Shown here: in pieces, positions 63,716-64,000 of the stretch
Numbering within the stretch: the first letter of the stretch is position 1
How the letters are laid out: each line of letters opens with the position of its first letter
Source of the DNA: Spirometra erinaceieuropaei
Lineage: Eukaryota; Platyhelminthes; Cestoda; Diphyllobothriidea; Diphyllobothriidae
Reading direction: 5' to 3'
Assembly: GCA_902702965.1 (NCBI GenBank)
Contig: CACRXP010000012.1
Span: forward strand, 370,044 to 434,043
DNA length: 64,000 bases
The notes under the pieces: model-generated
The model's database searches: none
The model's input: only the letters and a program-made list of their open reading frames with translations
What the model was told of the DNA's origin: nothing
Translations under genes and position numbers: made by a program

Positions 63716-64000
63716 AGATGGCACCCAAAAAATCCGCCTAACAAAAGCAGTCTGTCTTACGGGACAGGTGGTAATAGGGGTTTTATGAGTGATGGCTGGT
63801 GGGAATGTACGATACTAGCTGACAGAAAGCCTTATTTGAACAGGTGACTGATCGAAGTTGGCCCGCTCTCCGTCCCGTTACTACAAAATGGGTCGCCAAA
63901 GGCAGTATAGTGGTAACGGACGAGCGGAAGGCGTATAATCGTCTTCCCTCAGAAGGTTATCTACATTTCTCTGTTAACCACTCAAAGAACTTCAAGGCCC
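63716..64000. other. Right edge of window
   Basis: Nothing recognised. Confidence 0.4.

Noticed and set aside
1..64000. CRISPR array or bacterial operon
   Set aside because: No regularly spaced identical repeats with unique spacers; the repeats are eukaryotic microsatellites and transposons, and genes contain spliceosomal introns.

Overview
The window is eukaryotic nuclear DNA, most likely from a parasitic flatworm. I favour a tapeworm of the Spirometra/Dibothriocephalus/Schistocephalus kind. That assignment is an inference: it rests on the type of GIY-YIG Penelope-like elements, CR1-like and RTE-like LINEs and Ty3/Gypsy pol present, and on a small conserved gene with kilobase-scale introns full of repeats. 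There is no bacterial-style gene packing. One real assembly gap lies at 30221-30416, and a single N at 48955 marks a suspicious join.

The main gene runs on the + strand from about 19.1 to 52.2 kb. I assembled it from eight exon candidates. It encodes a stomatin-like protein of the STOML1/UNC-24 type: an N-terminal cytoplasmic region, a proline-containing hydrophobic hairpin, a stomatin/PHB domain, and a C-terminal SCP2 (sterol carrier) domain. Splice phases agree at every junction except exon 6 to exon 7. Its introns are a museum of mobile elements. A second probable gene, on the - strand at 55.6-57.7 kb, is intronless, encodes a large leucine-rich-repeat-like protein of unknown function, and carries one frameshift near its 3' end. 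A well-formed tRNA-Arg(ACG) gene lies antisense inside the main gene at 42.8 kb.

Mobile DNA by region. 0-1.5 kb: two decayed CR1-like LINE pieces. 2.1-3.6 kb: a Penelope-like element (PLE) with RT, GIY-YIG and a 3' hammerhead motif. 6-10 kb: two long palindromic elements and an RTE-like LINE. 13-19 kb: PLE copies, a tRNA-derived SINE family, a palindrome and one copy of a 0.46-kb repeat. 19-30 kb: the main gene's 5' exons with three palindromes, a Tc1/mariner-like transposase relic and a large ACT microsatellite. 30-44 kb: the gap, a 0.7-kb polypurine tract, SINEs, another palindrome and two perfect hairpins. 44-50 kb: a dense PLE cluster (including a head-to-head pair) and two nested LINEs. 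53-54 kb: PLE and LINE remnants. 60-64 kb: a Ty3/Gypsy copy butted against a - strand LINE, then an inverted LTR-like pair.

Two cross-cutting signals stand out. First, many PLE tails carry hammerhead ribozyme motifs of a minimal kind. Stem III is only a self-complementary tetranucleotide (ACGT in one group, AGCT in another), which suggests dimeric action. Second, seven elements, four of them 992-995 bp long, are near-complete palindromes flanked by TA. They share terminal sequences with the transposase-bearing relic at 22743-23970, which therefore looks like their parent type.
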